Notes: generated by a model not told the origin, from the sequence alone. A stretch of DNA of 64,000 bases from Datnioides undecimradiatus (GCA_008933995.1 WARS01000029.1:24500879-24564878); one strand, 5' to 3'. Numbered from the stretch's first letter, positions 1 through 12,790 are shown. A program made the numbers and translations.

Positions 1-229
1 CATTTGGAGATGTGATTAGCAGTTAATCAAGTGTTGCTCCGGGTCTGCTGTGACGAAAGGGACAGGGAGCTGGAGGCACTTGTCGATGGCGGCAGGTTAT
101 TGGCTGGAGAGGGGCGTGCATTGCTGCGGACTGACCCTGGCTGAACCTGAGCGAACGCAGTCAGAAAGTTTGGGACTTTTTTAAACAGGCAATCACACGT
201 GATGACAACTGATTCATTAGTCCTCCAGC

Positions 230-480
230 TTTGCCCAGAAATCCCCATAAAAAGACCTCGATCGAAGTCTCGTAGAAGCTCATTAAGAGGGAAAATGTGG
301 TCTCGTACACCCGGGCTCAAATAAAGATACAGCTGTCTCCAGCATGGCCTCCAACAATTTGGCTGCCGAATCAGATTCTTAATCAAATTATTTTTAGCTA
401 TGGCACATTTAATCCGCCGTTGTTTTATTCATTAGCCGTTCCACGAATTTATTGTGGCTCTGGCGGCCTCGCTGTCTCTC
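230..480. promoter_or_regulatory. Candidate conserved non-coding element
   Basis: Single-copy, AT-rich sequence with dense homeodomain-core motifs (TTAATC, AATTATTTTTAGC, TTTATTCATTAGCC) and no repeat structure or coding frame. This texture is typical of developmental enhancers in vertebrate gene deserts, but conservation could not be tested here. Confidence 0.25.
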
Positions 481-659
481 ATCTCAGCCATTTCCCAGAG
501 TGTAACACACACACACATCTGGTCCCAATCAGGGCGAGGCAGAGGGGGAGAATGCCTATTAGCAGCCTCTGGCATAGGTACGCAGTACAGCGCTGCCCCG
601 TCTCCCCCGTCTCCCCCGGAGTTTCTGGTAGCCTTGTGTTGTGTACGAGCTCGCGCTGA

Positions 660-1030
660 GCTCCTCGGCCACGCCCTTATTACCTGATTTCATTACGAGC
701 AGCACAAAAAGACGAGGAGTCGTGGATTCGGGGCTTTTTACTGGCAGCGCTGGAGGTAAGGAGCCCCCGCTGAGAGCAGAGTATGGAGATTTATGGCACA
801 GACGTGCCGGCCGAGCCTCGGCCCAGTTAATCGCATTAAACCCAAAGTATGTGTCGTGTTTGTGGATGTGCAAAGCAATAATGAGTCATTGTTCCAAACA
901 AACAAACTAAAAAAGCTGCGATAATCAGGCTAATTTATGACCTCCACTTGTTTTTATGATCTTCATAAACAATTACATAAAACTGATTTGATTACTCTCA
1001 AAATCATATTTTATTAATGTCACTGGATCG
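660..1030. promoter_or_regulatory. Candidate conserved non-coding element with AP-1-like site
   Basis: Contains CAATAATGAGTCATTG (an AP-1-like TGAGTCA inside near-palindromic AT flanks), AATCAGGCTAATTTATGACC, and several TTAAT/ATTA homeodomain cores between about 820 and 1,020. There is no coding frame or simple repeat. Regulatory function is inferred from motif density only. Confidence 0.28.
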
Positions 1031-1375
1031 GAGATAGAAAACAAGACGAATGTGGGCTGAGAGCAGAGCTGTGTGTTTTCAAGATGAGCGGAGAGGATTC
1101 CTGTAAACAGGCTTTTATTTCAGCAGCAGCCAGTCGGTGAAAAGATCCCGGCGCTGAAAACATCTGCTGCATTTCAAAGAGTCTCCACTTGTTTTTTGGT
1201 TTTTCGTGCAGATCAGCGGATCAGCGGGGCGGAAGAAACCATCAGGACACGTCGGGAACCGAATCCAAGGAATGAAAGTCTTGATGGTGATGAACTCTCG
1301 ACCCCGAACAACCACCGTGACCAAAACCACAACCACACACATAATTCATCCCCCAAAGTCCTTAAACAAGAGAAC

Positions 1376-2560
1376 AGGACCGAATGTCCTCACGTTCCGT
1401 CCTCAAGTGTCTTTATTCCTTCATTTTAATTTGACTGTAACCTCCAAAAATATCCCGCGGCCTCACTTTAACACAACTGTCCTCAGATACATCACATTTC
1501 CTGTAAATGTCCTTGTTTCCCCAAACATCCTGACTTCCCAGTCGGTCTCAGCTTGTCCCTCATTGTCCTGTTTGTCCAATAGTTTCCATACATTACCATA
1601 ATGTCCTCTCTTCCCAAGAAATGTCCTAATTTTTCCAAAATGTCCTCACATCATGTTTCCTATAAAAGTAAAGATTGCGTTTCAACTATCCTCATTTTCC
1701 AGTTTATTTTCAATTTTCCATTATTTTTCCAACTTCCCAGAATTGTTCTTTCCAAAGCGTCCTAATTTTCCGATTCAGTCCTTACTTTTCCAAAATAACG
1801 ATCCAAAATGTAAACAAATGTCCTCAGTATACCACACGTGTCCTCTCATACACCACACTTTCTGTAAATGTCCTTGTTTTCCCCAAACATCCCGACTTCC
1901 CAGTCGGTCTCCACTTGTCCCTCGTTGTCCCGACTCTCTAATATATCCAAATATCCATTTTTACAAACTTCCCATTTTCTAAAATTGTCATTATGAAACA
2001 TAAAGTGTTTGTTTCATGATGTTGTTGGGAACTTAGGACATTTCCCAACAACGTCTTCCCCTTTTGGAGATATACACACTTTTCCTATAGAGTGAGGAAC
2101 TCTTTCCAAAGACCCTCGCCTCCCAGCTGGGCTCCACTTTTCCACTATTTTCCTGATTTTCCTTAGTGAAACCAAGCAAATTGTGTTTTTTAGAAATGCC
2201 TTAACTTCCCAGTACGATCCCAGCCTTCCATAATTGTCCTTCCTCTTGTCATTTTCCTAATTTTCCCCGAATTTCCCCAAAAAATAAAATTTCCTCTCTG
2301 TCCAGTCTTCCTTTTGGAAACCAAGAAAGCAAACTGTGTTTTTCAGAAATCTCCTAACTTTCTAATTTTATCCTCACTTTCTCAGAAATAGCTGAACTTT
2401 GACAACATCTGCGTTTTTCAAGATTGTCCTCGCCTCGCAAAGACGTCTTCCCTCCTGGAAACGTCCGCCCGTTTCCAAAAAATTTGTGTTTTTATATAAA
2501 ATATAAAAATGTTTCTTCCTCTGTTACTTTCCAAAATGTTCTCACTTCTCTTTTGTATAA
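1376..2560. repeat. Degenerate pyrimidine-rich tandem repeat
   Basis: About 1.2 kb in which the + strand repeats variants of TTTTCCAAAATGTCCTCAC. One longer unit recurs about 360 bp apart (near 1,480-1,570 and 1,840-1,930), sharing TGTAAATGTCCTTGTTT, CCAAACATCC and ACTTCCCAGTCGGTCTC. The strand is strongly pyrimidine-biased. It is probably an old, decayed minisatellite; frames crossing it are not genes. Confidence 0.7.
2021..2052. repeat. Short perfect inverted repeat (hairpin)
   Basis: GTTGTTGGGAA at 2,021-2,031 is the exact reverse complement of TTCCCAACAAC at 2,042-2,052, separated by 10 bases. It lies inside the pyrimidine-rich repeat. No function is suggested. Confidence 0.6.
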
Positions 2561-2931
2561 ATGGAAAAAGCTTAAGTTTCACAAAAGCTTCTGTCAGATG
2601 GAGTTAATGCAAATTACTCGCATTAATTACATTTACTCGAGTATTTCATTGCGACGTCTTTCATTCGGTCGATCTTAAATATCGGTCCTTCCTTCCTTCA
2701 CAACTCAAAAACCCTTTTCTCAGTGAGTGTTTTAATTTTATGCACTTTTCAGATGTAATTAAGTAAAAAAAAAGTGTTTTCATTGAAACTGAATATTTCC
2801 ACTGTCGCTCTGCAGCTCGCCACCTCCGTGCAGGAGGACGTCCACCGTCGCCGCCGCTACTTGCTGAGCAAAAGCCAGGAAAGGGTATCTGAGGAGATGG
2901 TGAACTGAAAGAGGGATGCAGTGTTTGCTGT

Positions 2932-2966
<35 letters not shown>

Positions 2967-4480
2967 ATCGAGATATCCTCCCACAACACACAGTTAATCA
3001 GATCCAGGGACGGAGTCGCCGAGCTTTTCCCCCAGAAACCGCCTCCATACTTTGTGGCTCTGATTCTAAACAGCACGATGCGTTTTGCTCCGGGTGACGG
3101 ATTCCTGAGCTGCATCATCGGACCACAACAGGCCAGCTGATACCAGGGGGGACTGGGAACATGGTGGTCTGATGCCATGGGAACCAGTACCAGAGATCAG
3201 CAAACTCACACACAGGCACACACACAGTCAGACTAGACGCACTTAGGTACACATCATGCAAACATACGTGCACACACTCATGTCAGAAGGAGGCAGATGC
3301 TTGTCCTGTTCCCGGGTTGGTTGCACCACGATGAAAGTGAAATGTTGTGGTTTTGTTTGTTTGTTGAATGTCATTGTGTCACTTTGCTCCAGTTTAAACT
3401 CATATCGTGTGTTTTGGTCGCAGTAGAGGTGGGTGCAGCCTCCAGACACCCCCCCCCCTCCCCTGCAGCAGCATCTTCCACACCTCCTGAGGCGCCGGGC
3501 CAGATGAGATGCTTAACCTGGGTCTACACCAGGGTGTGCTGCCAGTCGGATGTGGCTGGAAAATTCACCCGAGCACGGCGCCGAGGAGGCGTCCGAGGAG
3601 CATTGACTTCGACGTGAAGTCTGAGCTCCTGCACTGTGAGCACACTGAAGGTAACAGCAGATTACACACAAAGAAATTCCAGAAATTCCCAAAAAACAAC
3701 AGAAAAATGTGCAAATGTCTGCAGCTGTGGTCCTCCCTGCAGACAGCACTGGCATCATGATTGTGTTGTTCTCGTAAACCGGGAACGCCCCGAGTTATTC
3801 CCCTGAAGTCCGAAACTCAGACTTAATGTTGGTCCACAGGCCAAAAAACACCTTTCTGCTGCACAGTTGAGCTGGAATAGATATGAAGATACAGGGTTTC
3901 CTTAAAGTAAAATCAGGGAGACATCATATTTAAAGAGCAAAACTGAATAAAAATGATTTAGTTCATAAATAAATCAGGCAAAGATTAGGGCAGCCCCACC
4001 AAAGACACATTGAGCTGAAGATCATTCCTGACCTACACCGAAAACATGAGAAATGTTTAAAAAGACAATTATCAGTTTATTAATATGAGAAACTGGGAAA
4101 ATAGTTAAAAATGAACAAACTTGTAATATTACTTTAACTTAATCTCACAGATTTAAGCTTTTTATAAGATTTCTTCCTGAAAACTCATTTAATTCTTCCA
4201 TTCATTGAGCGCTAACTGCTAACCGCTAACCGCTAACTGCTCCTAACTAACACCTGAAATTAGCATTAAGGGTAATGGTGCCGATATGTCAACAAACAAC
4301 CAAAACAACAAAACAAACAGGAAGATGAACCGTGTCAGACTGAGTGATGAAAGCAAAACCGTGTGATTATCAGGCTAACAGAGAGTTAGCATGTTAGCAT
4401 GGCGGCGGACACACACACTCAGCTGCGTGATAGGAGCCGTGTGTGTGATCAGGACCCGTGTGTGTGAACAGCCTTCACAG
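2561..4480. other. Intergenic DNA with one (CA)n microsatellite
   Basis: No gene is seen. The stretch contains a (CA)n run near 2,934-2,964 and a short GCTAACC-type tandem near 4,209-4,250. Open frames across it lack splice sites, similarity and codon structure. Confidence 0.5.
2934..2964. repeat. (CA)n microsatellite
   Basis: Uninterrupted CA dinucleotide run of about 15 units. Confidence 0.95.
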
Positions 4481-4740
4481 TGAGCAGCCGTCGAGCACAA
4501 TAGACAGCCGGGTAATTTGATTTCTGCCGTTTTTGTTTATCTAATTTGAGTTACGGCCTCATAAACGTATCTGCTGTCGCCACCGCAGCCGTTTTTCTTA
4601 ACGCCCGTCTAAATTTATTCACCAAACGAGGCGTTTGAATCTGCGGCCAGGCTCTTTCATCAGCACGTCTGCTGCTGTCGATCGTTTCTCTGAGAGCTTG
4701 TCCCGTCTCTCGAGTCTGTCTCCGCTCTCTCGGTGACATG
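4480..4740. promoter_or_regulatory. Candidate conserved non-coding element
   Basis: Repeat-free block with GGTAATTTGATTTCTGCCG, TTGTTTATCTAATTTGAG (forkhead-like TGTTTA) and TAAATTTATTCACC. Regulatory character is inferred from composition and motifs only. Confidence 0.25.
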
Positions 4741-5959
4741 ATTGCCGCCGCACCACATCAGAGCCCCCCGGCGCCGTCACATGCCCCCACATTTAACGTA
4801 AACACGGGGGGGTTGCCATGGCGAGGCTGCCCCTGTTCGTGCCCGCTTTTTCTTTCCCATCATCATCAATATCAGGCACCTCAAACGTTACACAACACCC
4901 AGCTTTCCACCGCAGCGCCTGCCAGAGCTACACAAGCCTCACTTATTATCCACGCCAGTCAAACGCTCCCGATGCGGCATTTCTGTGGAAACGTCAGGCC
5001 GGCTCTGCTGGATGTGACCTGGGCTGACTCCCTGGCATGCTTTCACTCTCCCAGGGCTCCGGGGGCTGCACATTAATGCAGATACATTAAAAAGATGCCT
5101 TTTATGTGTCTTTTCCGAGTGTTTTCTCCCAAACAACCGAAAAACAGCTAAATCTCCTGCGCTCCCAGCAGCATCTGGTTCAAACATGGTGCGTCCGGCC
5201 TCTCGGCGAGCTTTGTTCTGTCTCTCTGTGATCTTTTATTTAGTTTTTTTCTTAAAAGACAGCCAATCACACAGTTACAGGTGTTGTCAATAACGTCTTA
5301 TATGTCTGTGGTCGACCATCGTGCATCAGCGACTTCATGAAGCTCAGTCCGCACGACGATGTGACGCGTAGGAGCGTCTGATGTGACCCATAGTGGAGCG
5401 TCTGTGAAACACAGGGTCGCTTTCCATCCTGATCAGCTCATTTATTAATTTTTTTGCAAAAGATGCAAAGCAGCAAAAATCCACATTTGCATTTTGTGAA
5501 CTGTTTTCCCGCCGTCGCTGGGACAAAATCTGATGTTGACCTGAAACCAGGTGATGCCAGCATCACCAACATCTGCACGCTTGCAGTTTGGATTTGCTGC
5601 AGTAACGTCATCACTGCACTCATGCAACTAAAAAAACACCGTTTTTAGTGCAACCCAGCAACTTTTGGTGCAACAGTCTGCACCAACTCACATTGCTGCC
5701 GCTTCACGTTGTACCGTTAATGACCTGAGGCTGAGGGCTGAGTTATTGCTGTAAAGTCATGTTTCACGTCGTGCTCCTGCAGAGTTCTCCGGTCTGGATT
5801 AATGGTGGGACTGGACTCTGCGTTGCGCCTGCTGGTTCGAGAAGGGACGTGAATCTCTGATCTCTGGCGTCCATGTTGTATTTGCTTCCCTGCTTTCCGG
5901 CGATCTCCTCTGAAGAGCGATGGGCGTTTAAGGTGTCGTCTGCCTCTGCGTCCGTGTGA

Positions 5960-6560
5960 ACGTTCGCTCTCTCTGTTGCAGCCTCTTGTCTCTCATCACG
6001 TGGGTCCCCTGGAGCCCCGTTAAGACGCATGTGTTTGTAATTACATCTCGCTCTCGCCACCAGTGACACAGAGGTGCCCTGGCACACAATCACTGGCAGC
6101 CAGCGCCTCTGCCCCCTCCCAGCCCCTCAGCAACCCGCCACGCCAACCCCCCGTGCCCAAAATAGTTTAACGAGCAGTGTTTTAATGCCTTTATTATGGC
6201 AGAAACTGGCACCGTGCAGCAAAGCGTCATGCCACGCCGCCCCCACCTCAGCTCGCTAACTAACCGCCAGAGGTAATAGCGAGCGAGCGCCCTGCCCTCA
6301 GGACTGGGAGACATTTAAAGCCTGTGTTGTGCTATTTAGTCTTTTTAATATGCTAACCGGTAACCACACACTCCTGCACGCACCCACCTCTGCGTACAGC
6401 TTACTTGCATGCAAAAGCGCGTTCATCACGCACAAACACACACAGCTGTGCAATCAGGCATCCTCGGGGGCAGTGATTTACTACCCGGGACTATTTTATT
6501 AATTTAATTACACATTTACAATCATTCTTCTCAGAGGAAAACAGGGAGAAAAGTGCTGCC
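5960..6560. promoter_or_regulatory. Candidate conserved non-coding block
   Basis: Single-copy sequence with TTTGTAATTACATC, CAAAATAGTTTAACGAGC, TTTTAATGCCTTTATTATGG and, near 6,490-6,525, a run of ATTTTATTAATTTAATTAC homeodomain cores. No coding frame has similarity. It could hold several separate elements. Confidence 0.27.
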
Positions 6561-7179
6561 TGTGTGTTTTTGTGCGGAGGCAGCCAAACCTTGTTTTATT
6601 TTATGGCCGAGAGAGAAAGATGTTGTTTTATTTTACGAGCGGCCTCGAGGTTTCCTTAATGTGTTAGAAACACAGAGGGTGTGTCCTGTAAAGCGCGCGG
6701 CTTTAATGCTCTTTCTGTTTGTTTGGTTTCTTCTCTTTAAATTCCCACCCGCCCGCCGGGGGAAACAATCACTCACCGTAAAACAAATCGGCAGGCTTTT
6801 TATTTTTTCTGCTTTCATTTTTCAAAACCAAGCTGTCCGTCAAAGGGAGGCTGCTCCGGAGTCAGTGCCGGGTCTTCATCCCGGAGCAGTGCGGGATCTG
6901 CTTTCTGTTCCACCGTGTCATTATTATAAACTGCGGATCAAACCGGACCATTAGTCTGTGTCAGACGGTTTCCCACATGACGGGAATAAAAAACGAGCTG
7001 TTGCTGCTTCGGGTGGCGGCGGGCTGAGAGATGAATATTTGCAAATTTCATCCCTGAAAGAGGGAAAAAGAAAACCCTCTGTCACAGCCATGAGCCGCGT
7101 GACAAACCGTGAAATAATACAGAAACACAGGAGAGCTGTTCGGCAAAGCAGCCGGGGCCACTGAAGGATATTCACCCCG

Positions 7180-8413
7180 AGAGGTTTATTTAGACTCCTG
7201 CAACAGTTTGACCGGTTAATTCATTCTTCACACTAACTCCGGAGAAACGTCAAATTCTGGATTTTAAAAGCAGCAAACTGGAGCCGAGGAGGCTGCTGAG
7301 CTCAGATGAAGCAGCTTGTAACGTGTGAAAGTCAGAACTTTGTTACTGTGCATTAAAAAAACAAGCGATGAGAAGCCGAACGGCATGGGAACGTGATTCT
7401 GAGCGATGCATAAAATCAGATCATGCAAAGACAAACGAGCAGCGGCGAGTGCTCTCACTGCGTTTCAGATCGGTGCTTTGCTCCTCTGGTGAACGCTGAT
7501 ACCTCAGGAGCTCCGAGTTCAGTTGAAAACACGCTGCTTTTTAAAGACTCGTGTGGTTTTTACGTCACAGGTTGTGTGAACGGAGCCGAGGCCGCGCTCT
7601 TGTCAAGGAATTTGACAGAAACAAGTCCCGGTTTTCTTGACGGGAACACGACCGGACTCGTCAGAGCTTTTAACTCGGTCCCTGTTTCCCTCAAATCGCC
7701 GTTCCAAACCTCTCAAGCCGCATTAGCACGTGTCGATACGACAACAGGGTTTGACAGGTGAAGTGCTCGAGGAGGTTCAGATACGAGCGTCTTACGGGTG
7801 GGAGCAGGGAAGTGAAGTTGCGGCGTGAGCGGATCGTCCTGCAGGCGTTCTCGCTCCCTCGTGTCCTAATCTCCAGGTACCAGATCTCAGCTCTGCGCCA
7901 GGTCGTGACCTTTAGCTGGGGCGTTAGCGGGCGAATCACGCCAATCATCTTTCCACCTTTTCTCTTCGGGGCCGGTCAGATACGCCGTCGTTCGCATGCA
8001 CGGATCTGTCGTTAGCATGTGGCCGTGAGCGCTCAGGGAGGTTCGTCTGCGGTGGAAAACATCAGTCAGCCGCCAGCGTCTGACAGAGCTCATTACTCAC
8101 GTTACCGGCTGACGATGGCAAGGAGCCTCGGCCGCGAGTCAAGACATCCAGCATCGCCTGTTATTTGGGCCGGGGCAGAACACACACGCACACACAGACG
8201 CGGCTGAACACAGCCAGCGTGGCCACCAGGAATGTGTTTTTTTGCCTTATTTCTGTTGACGTGTAGGAGCGGCGAGGGAGAAGCATCTGTCTTCGTTTTC
8301 CCCGAAACTCAATCTGTGCAGAACAAGCCTTAATGCTGTCATTACACGTACTGTCTTATTGCTGCAAATCAAACCCACGGCGCTGGAGCCGGTAACAGAT
8401 ACGGCTGACAGTC

Positions 8414-8415
<2 letters not shown>
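7180..8415. other. Intergenic DNA, no feature seen
   Basis: Fairly GC-rich, non-repetitive sequence. Open frames on both strands overlap one another without splice signals or recognisable protein content. Nothing more can be supported. Confidence 0.45.

Positions 8416-8453
<38 letters not shown>
8416..8453. repeat. (TG)n microsatellite
   Basis: Uninterrupted TG run of about 19 units. Confidence 0.95.
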
Positions 8454-8454
<1 letters not shown>

Positions 8455-8456
<2 letters not shown>

Positions 8457-9020
8457 AGGGGGGCAAAATCTGCACAAAGGGCAGTTCTTGTACTCACAGG
8501 GTCGGGGGTTCATATGGGATAAGGGGCATCTGGCACTAAGACAAGTCAAGTGGGAGTGGGGTGGCTTTGGGTGCACTTCACCAATCACAGGGGCAGGTAG
8601 GCCAACTGAACAGGCACTAGAGGGCAAGTTGGACCAATCAGAGGGGCAGAAAGGGTAAAAAGAGTGGCACTCAGGTCCAGAAGGGCAACTAAACCATCAA
8701 AGTCCTGATTAAAGGGCGCATGCAGATGGGTGCTTAGGCTGACCAGAGGGGCAAACAGAAGCCAGATGTTAAATCAGTCATTAAAACAATTAAAAGCAGA
8801 AACGTGTCAAATCAGAGCAGGTAGAGGGTAACTGACACCGGGGGCAAGTAAGCCTCACCTGCTCACATGATTAACAGGTGGGTCACATGGGGTCAAACCA
8901 CATGAGCACTTTAGCATCTGAGCCACTGAAGGGGCATGAAGCCCAGTAGGTGAGGCAACATGACCAACATGCAGGGGCACTTTAAGGTCTTCTGGGGCAA
9001 CTGAGGAGTATTTTGCCCCC
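8455..9020. repeat. Degenerate GGGGCA-rich repeat
   Basis: The hexamer GGGGCA or close variants (AGGGGCA, AGGGCA) recur every 30-50 bp on the + strand: GAGGGGGGCAAAA, ATAAGGGGCATC, CACAGGGGCAGG, CAGAGGGGCAGAA, CCAGAGGGGCAAAC, TGAAGGGGCATG, TGCAGGGGCACT and TCTGGGGCAACTG. This suggests a much-decayed tandem repeat. It is flanked by a TG run on the left and a C-run/CA-run on the right. Confidence 0.6.
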
Positions 9021-9035
9021 TGAAAAAAATGAAAG

Positions 9036-9059
9036 CCCCCCCCCACACACACACACACA
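9036..9059. repeat. C-run followed by (CA)n
   Basis: A cytosine homopolymer passing directly into a short CA run. Confidence 0.85.
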
Positions 9060-9446
9060 AACACTGTGTGATTGCAGCAAACTGTGACACCTGCTAATAC
9101 TCACGTCTGCTCCTGAGCATGAGCAGCTATGCTCCCGCCGCCGCCACCACAGCCGCCGCCGCCGCCACCGCCGCTTAGCTTTGTACAGCAAGTGGGCTAA
9201 CCTCTGGCCCGCAGAAGGCCGATTATTACAAGAATCTAGCTTAATGAAAACAGGCACACACACACACATTAAGCCGTCACAGGAAGAATGACTTGCAAAC
9301 GGAGATTACAGCATCCTCCGTGAGTCAGATGTGCGATGTGCTTTACGAGGACGAGGGAAAACAAAAACACATGGATCCACTTTGATTTTTATAAACGGAG
9401 GATCTGTTGGCTTAACGGTGTCCAGGGTCGTGACACGCACATGCAC

Positions 9447-9476
9447 AACACACACGCACACACACACACACACACG
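9447..9476. repeat. (CA)n microsatellite
   Basis: CA run with a few CG interruptions. Confidence 0.9.
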
Positions 9477-9586
9477 CATGCATACACTCTCTGAACCCAT
9501 AATCAGATCTGAAGCCCATTTGTGCCATAAAGTATTTATGATCGCACACACAGATATTCCTTATTCAGCATGGGAAAGTGTAGATT

Positions 9587-9589
<3 letters not shown>

Positions 9590-9617
<28 letters not shown>
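9590..9617. repeat. (TG)n microsatellite
   Basis: Uninterrupted TG run of 14 units. It lies 113 bp after a CA run, so the two can pair as an imperfect inverted repeat. Confidence 0.92.
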
Positions 9618-9620
<3 letters not shown>

Positions 9621-11236
9621 AGGGAGGGCAGGGGGGTGGGTTCTGAATTAGACCATAATTGAAAACAAATCCACATAGTAGTTTTCCTGGAGCTGTAATG
9701 AGGTTAAGTCAGCGTTCGCCTGCCTCACTGCGTCAGTCACAGTGAGGAATCATGTGAGACGGAGACGCGCGAGTCGCTGCCCTGCGCCCTGGCTGCTCCT
9801 CTGTCACGGCAGAATAAAGCCAGCATCACACCTCATCCATCCCAGAGCTGGACAGCTGCCACACACACACTCACACACAGGGCTGGCCCCGGGCTTTAGA
9901 GGCACATGCGTCTATACGTCTGGTGCAGCGTCATTCTGATGAGAGGTGCAAATAAACAGAAGCACTGCAGGAATGTGGCTCAGCTGCACCAACGTCACTG
10001 TTGTTATTATTGTTATTTATTACATGTATTTAAGTAAATACATTTATCCTGCAGCAGAATGTTTGACAGAGCTCCAGGGCTTATCAGCGTCTGCTTTGCA
10101 GCTTGTTATTCCACCGCCTGGAACCTGTGCTCTGGTGAAATAACGCATCTTAAAGAGTTGCATGACATCATAAAGTTGTCTTTTTTAAAATGCGACAGGA
10201 AGCGTGAGACGTTGACACCACAGCGAGTTCAGATCTTAAATCAGTTGATGATGTGATGTTTAGCACTGCACCTTAATGACTGCATGTGTGTGTGTGTGCA
10301 TTGCGTGTAAAGCCTGAGCCAAGTGGTAACACATCACACCGCCGGGAGTGTGTTCCTTGCCACATCTCCTCGGCGGTGCAGGATCCTCCGCTCAGTTATA
10401 TTAAACCGCGGCGCGGTGCGGCATCATGGGAAACCTACAAGGTCTGGCAACCTCGCAAAAGCGCAGCCGTGCCTCCTTATTTCAGCAGAACAAAAGCTCC
10501 GAGCTGTCAGAGAGCACCCATCTGGAGCGGCAGAGAGAGGCTGCATTGTTCTCCCTCCCTCCACCTCTCCTCCGCGACCCCATCTTCCTGTTGTGCTGGC
10601 TTGGCAGCGAGCAGGGGATTTTTATTTTGGTTTCTCTGCTGGAGGTCAGAGTTCCCTGGGATGTGGAATCAGAGGAGACGTTGCCATGTTTCCCCCTCCC
10701 TCATTTTTCAACCTTCCCAGCAGTCCCTGTGGGATAGCCAGCAGCGCATTTCATCTTCCATGAGAAATGGCGCAGAGCTGCGCGGCAGAGGCGGCGCTGC
10801 GCTATCACACGGCGCGCTGAAAGGCCTGTGCAAGCACGCAATCCCACATATGATGCGTAGGGAAAGCGTGTGAGCGAGCACATGTGCTGCTGCAGATGAT
10901 TTCACACACAGACTCTGATGTTGCTCAATGCTCAGAGTTTGTTTAATGAGCTGATGTTTGTGTGTTTCACTCGTCGAGCCGAGCACAGATGCAATCAGTT
11001 CACGGTGAAACCAACCGAAAGTCAACTTTGACCCCGTTGTTCAGAGCTCCTCTCAGGAACACGACTCCACCGCAGACAGTCGGCGTGTACTGCACCGCCC
11101 GTTCACCGCACCGCCCGTTCACCGCAGACAGTTTGCTCCGCCCTCGACCATTAATATCAGTGTGGACGATGCTGCAGTTAAGCTGCTGTGTGAAATGTTA
11201 TCACAACTAATGAGAGTAATGGCTACAACTACAAGA

Positions 11237-11268
<32 letters not shown>

Positions 11269-12440
11269 AGGTGATGGAGCTGTTTACATCATTATCTTCC
11301 TGGGCTGATGGACGAGAGGCCTCGAGACCCTTTTTCCTGCGAACACAGTCAGAGCAACAACGCGTCGCGGCGGAGCCTCTGTCCTCTGCACGAGTTTTGC
11401 ACGTGAGTCATGGCAGACATGTTTTGATGACACACCTGCGCGTGATGCCAGGTGAGCATGTGACGCGGCGCTGAGTGGGCTGCACAAATGCATCCGTCAG
11501 CAGAAGCCGCGGCGGGCAGACAGACAGCGCGGTGACGCTGCCTTGTTGTTGCAGCAGAATGATGAGTCATTAACTGTTTTTTAGACCCCCCCCCCCCCGC
11601 ACGGTTCAGCCTGGCTGTTCACTGCAAGGTTGCGGTGATGGGGGGGGGTTAATATTTTCCGTGCACTGTGTCCAGGACATTTACAGTTGGCGTCAGGGTA
11701 CGCTGTTGGTCTGAGGGGAGGCACTTTGAAGTGTTTGCGGTTTCGCCACATCTGCAGGCAAGATGTGCGCACGGGGCTGGGGGCAAAAGAGGGGGGCGTT
11801 CGGGGGAGTGGAGGGAGGAGGCTGCTCAGAGGAGGGGGTGGAGAGAGTTCCTGTCGGTGCTCCTAATGTCATGTGACAATGAACAACATCCCTTAACTCT
11901 TTCCAAGGATCGCTCGGTGGATGGGAGCGGCGGTGGCGGCGGCGCTCGTTAAACTCTCATTTCTAACAGGCTGATGTGTGCAGCGAGCGCGTTTAACTGT
12001 GGAGAACAGCGTTTTGTGTTTGTGTACACACACACACACACCGACATGGATCCCGTCCACAGGAAGAGGAGGATCCTGCACCAGGCGAGGGACTTTCCCA
12101 ACGTGTGCGTTTCATGTCGTCAGGGAGGCGTCTGTGCTGCGATGCTGCTGAATGCGTCACATCGCTGCAGCGCTCAGGCTCAAAACAAGCTGATGAGACG
12201 CTCGTTACTGAGTTTGGTTCGCACTCTCTAAAAATAGCCGACAAAAGCTATAAAAGGAGAATCCAAACATCAGCATCATGGGTTTAAGAGTCCAACCACA
12301 GGGCAGGGGTGAAGCCAGGGTGGTGCCTCGGTGCCCCATTAAACCGTACCGCGGCCCCCGTTAAACCTCCCGTCAGACGTCGTCCCGTCTCGCTCTGCTC
12401 GTCCTCTCCAGTGCCGGAGCTTCGCCCCGCGAGCCGCCAA
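9618..12440. other. Intergenic DNA, no gene seen
   Basis: Mostly single-copy sequence with a (GT)n run near 11,237-11,263 and a C homopolymer near 11,586-11,598. The longer open frames near 10,290-10,870 overlap each other in different frames, have no similarity I recognise and no exon boundaries, so no gene is called. Confidence 0.45.
11237..11263. repeat. (GT)n microsatellite
   Basis: Uninterrupted GT run of about 13 units. Confidence 0.92.
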
Positions 12441-12790
12441 AGCAAAGTGGAGCGTCTATGCAGAATTAAGCCCCGCCGCAGGGACATCGGTTTAATCATC
12501 AGTTTATGGCGCTGGATTTCGCTGAGCCCGTAGTCGCCGCGCCCACAAGTATTTTCACATTTCATTAGCTCGCGGGTTTTGCCAGGGTGGCGGCCAGAGC
12601 AGAGGGAGGCGGCGGTGAGCTGGTGTTGATCCCAGCGTTGGAATTCTTTATTTTCCACACTTTCATTCCCGCCATATTCCTCTCCCTCCCATGCTCCCAG
12701 ACGCCGGCGCTGCCATTTGCAGCCATTATTAAAGTCATATTTCACAGCTTAGTTCATAAAATCACTCAACTTGCTTCAAATTAGTAGGAT
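12440..12790. promoter_or_regulatory. Candidate conserved non-coding element
   Basis: Non-repetitive block with GGTTTAATCATCAGTTTATG, CACATTTCATTAGCTCG, GGAATTCTTTATTTTCC and AGCCATTATTAAAGTCATA. The density of ATTA/TAAT cores and lack of simple repeats suggest an enhancer. Conservation was not testable. Confidence 0.28.

Larger units (their letters stand above)
1..1370. other. Intergenic DNA, left edge, no gene seen
   Basis: No open frame here has exon-like structure or recognisable protein similarity. The stretch mixes ordinary single-copy DNA with two AT-rich blocks listed separately as candidate regulatory elements (230-480 and 660-1,030). By recalled human synteny it should lie upstream of prrx1 and downstream of ntmt2; that placement is inference. 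Confidence 0.5.

Noticed and set aside
9120..9180. GCC-repeat patch (CCGCCGCCGCC) that might encode an alanine or proline tract
   Set aside because: Short trinucleotide-rich sequence in intergenic DNA without a supporting gene model.
10286..10873. 195-codon + frame with overlapping alternatives
   Set aside because: Three frames are open over the same GC-rich stretch, with no similarity to a known family and no exon boundaries; chance opening.
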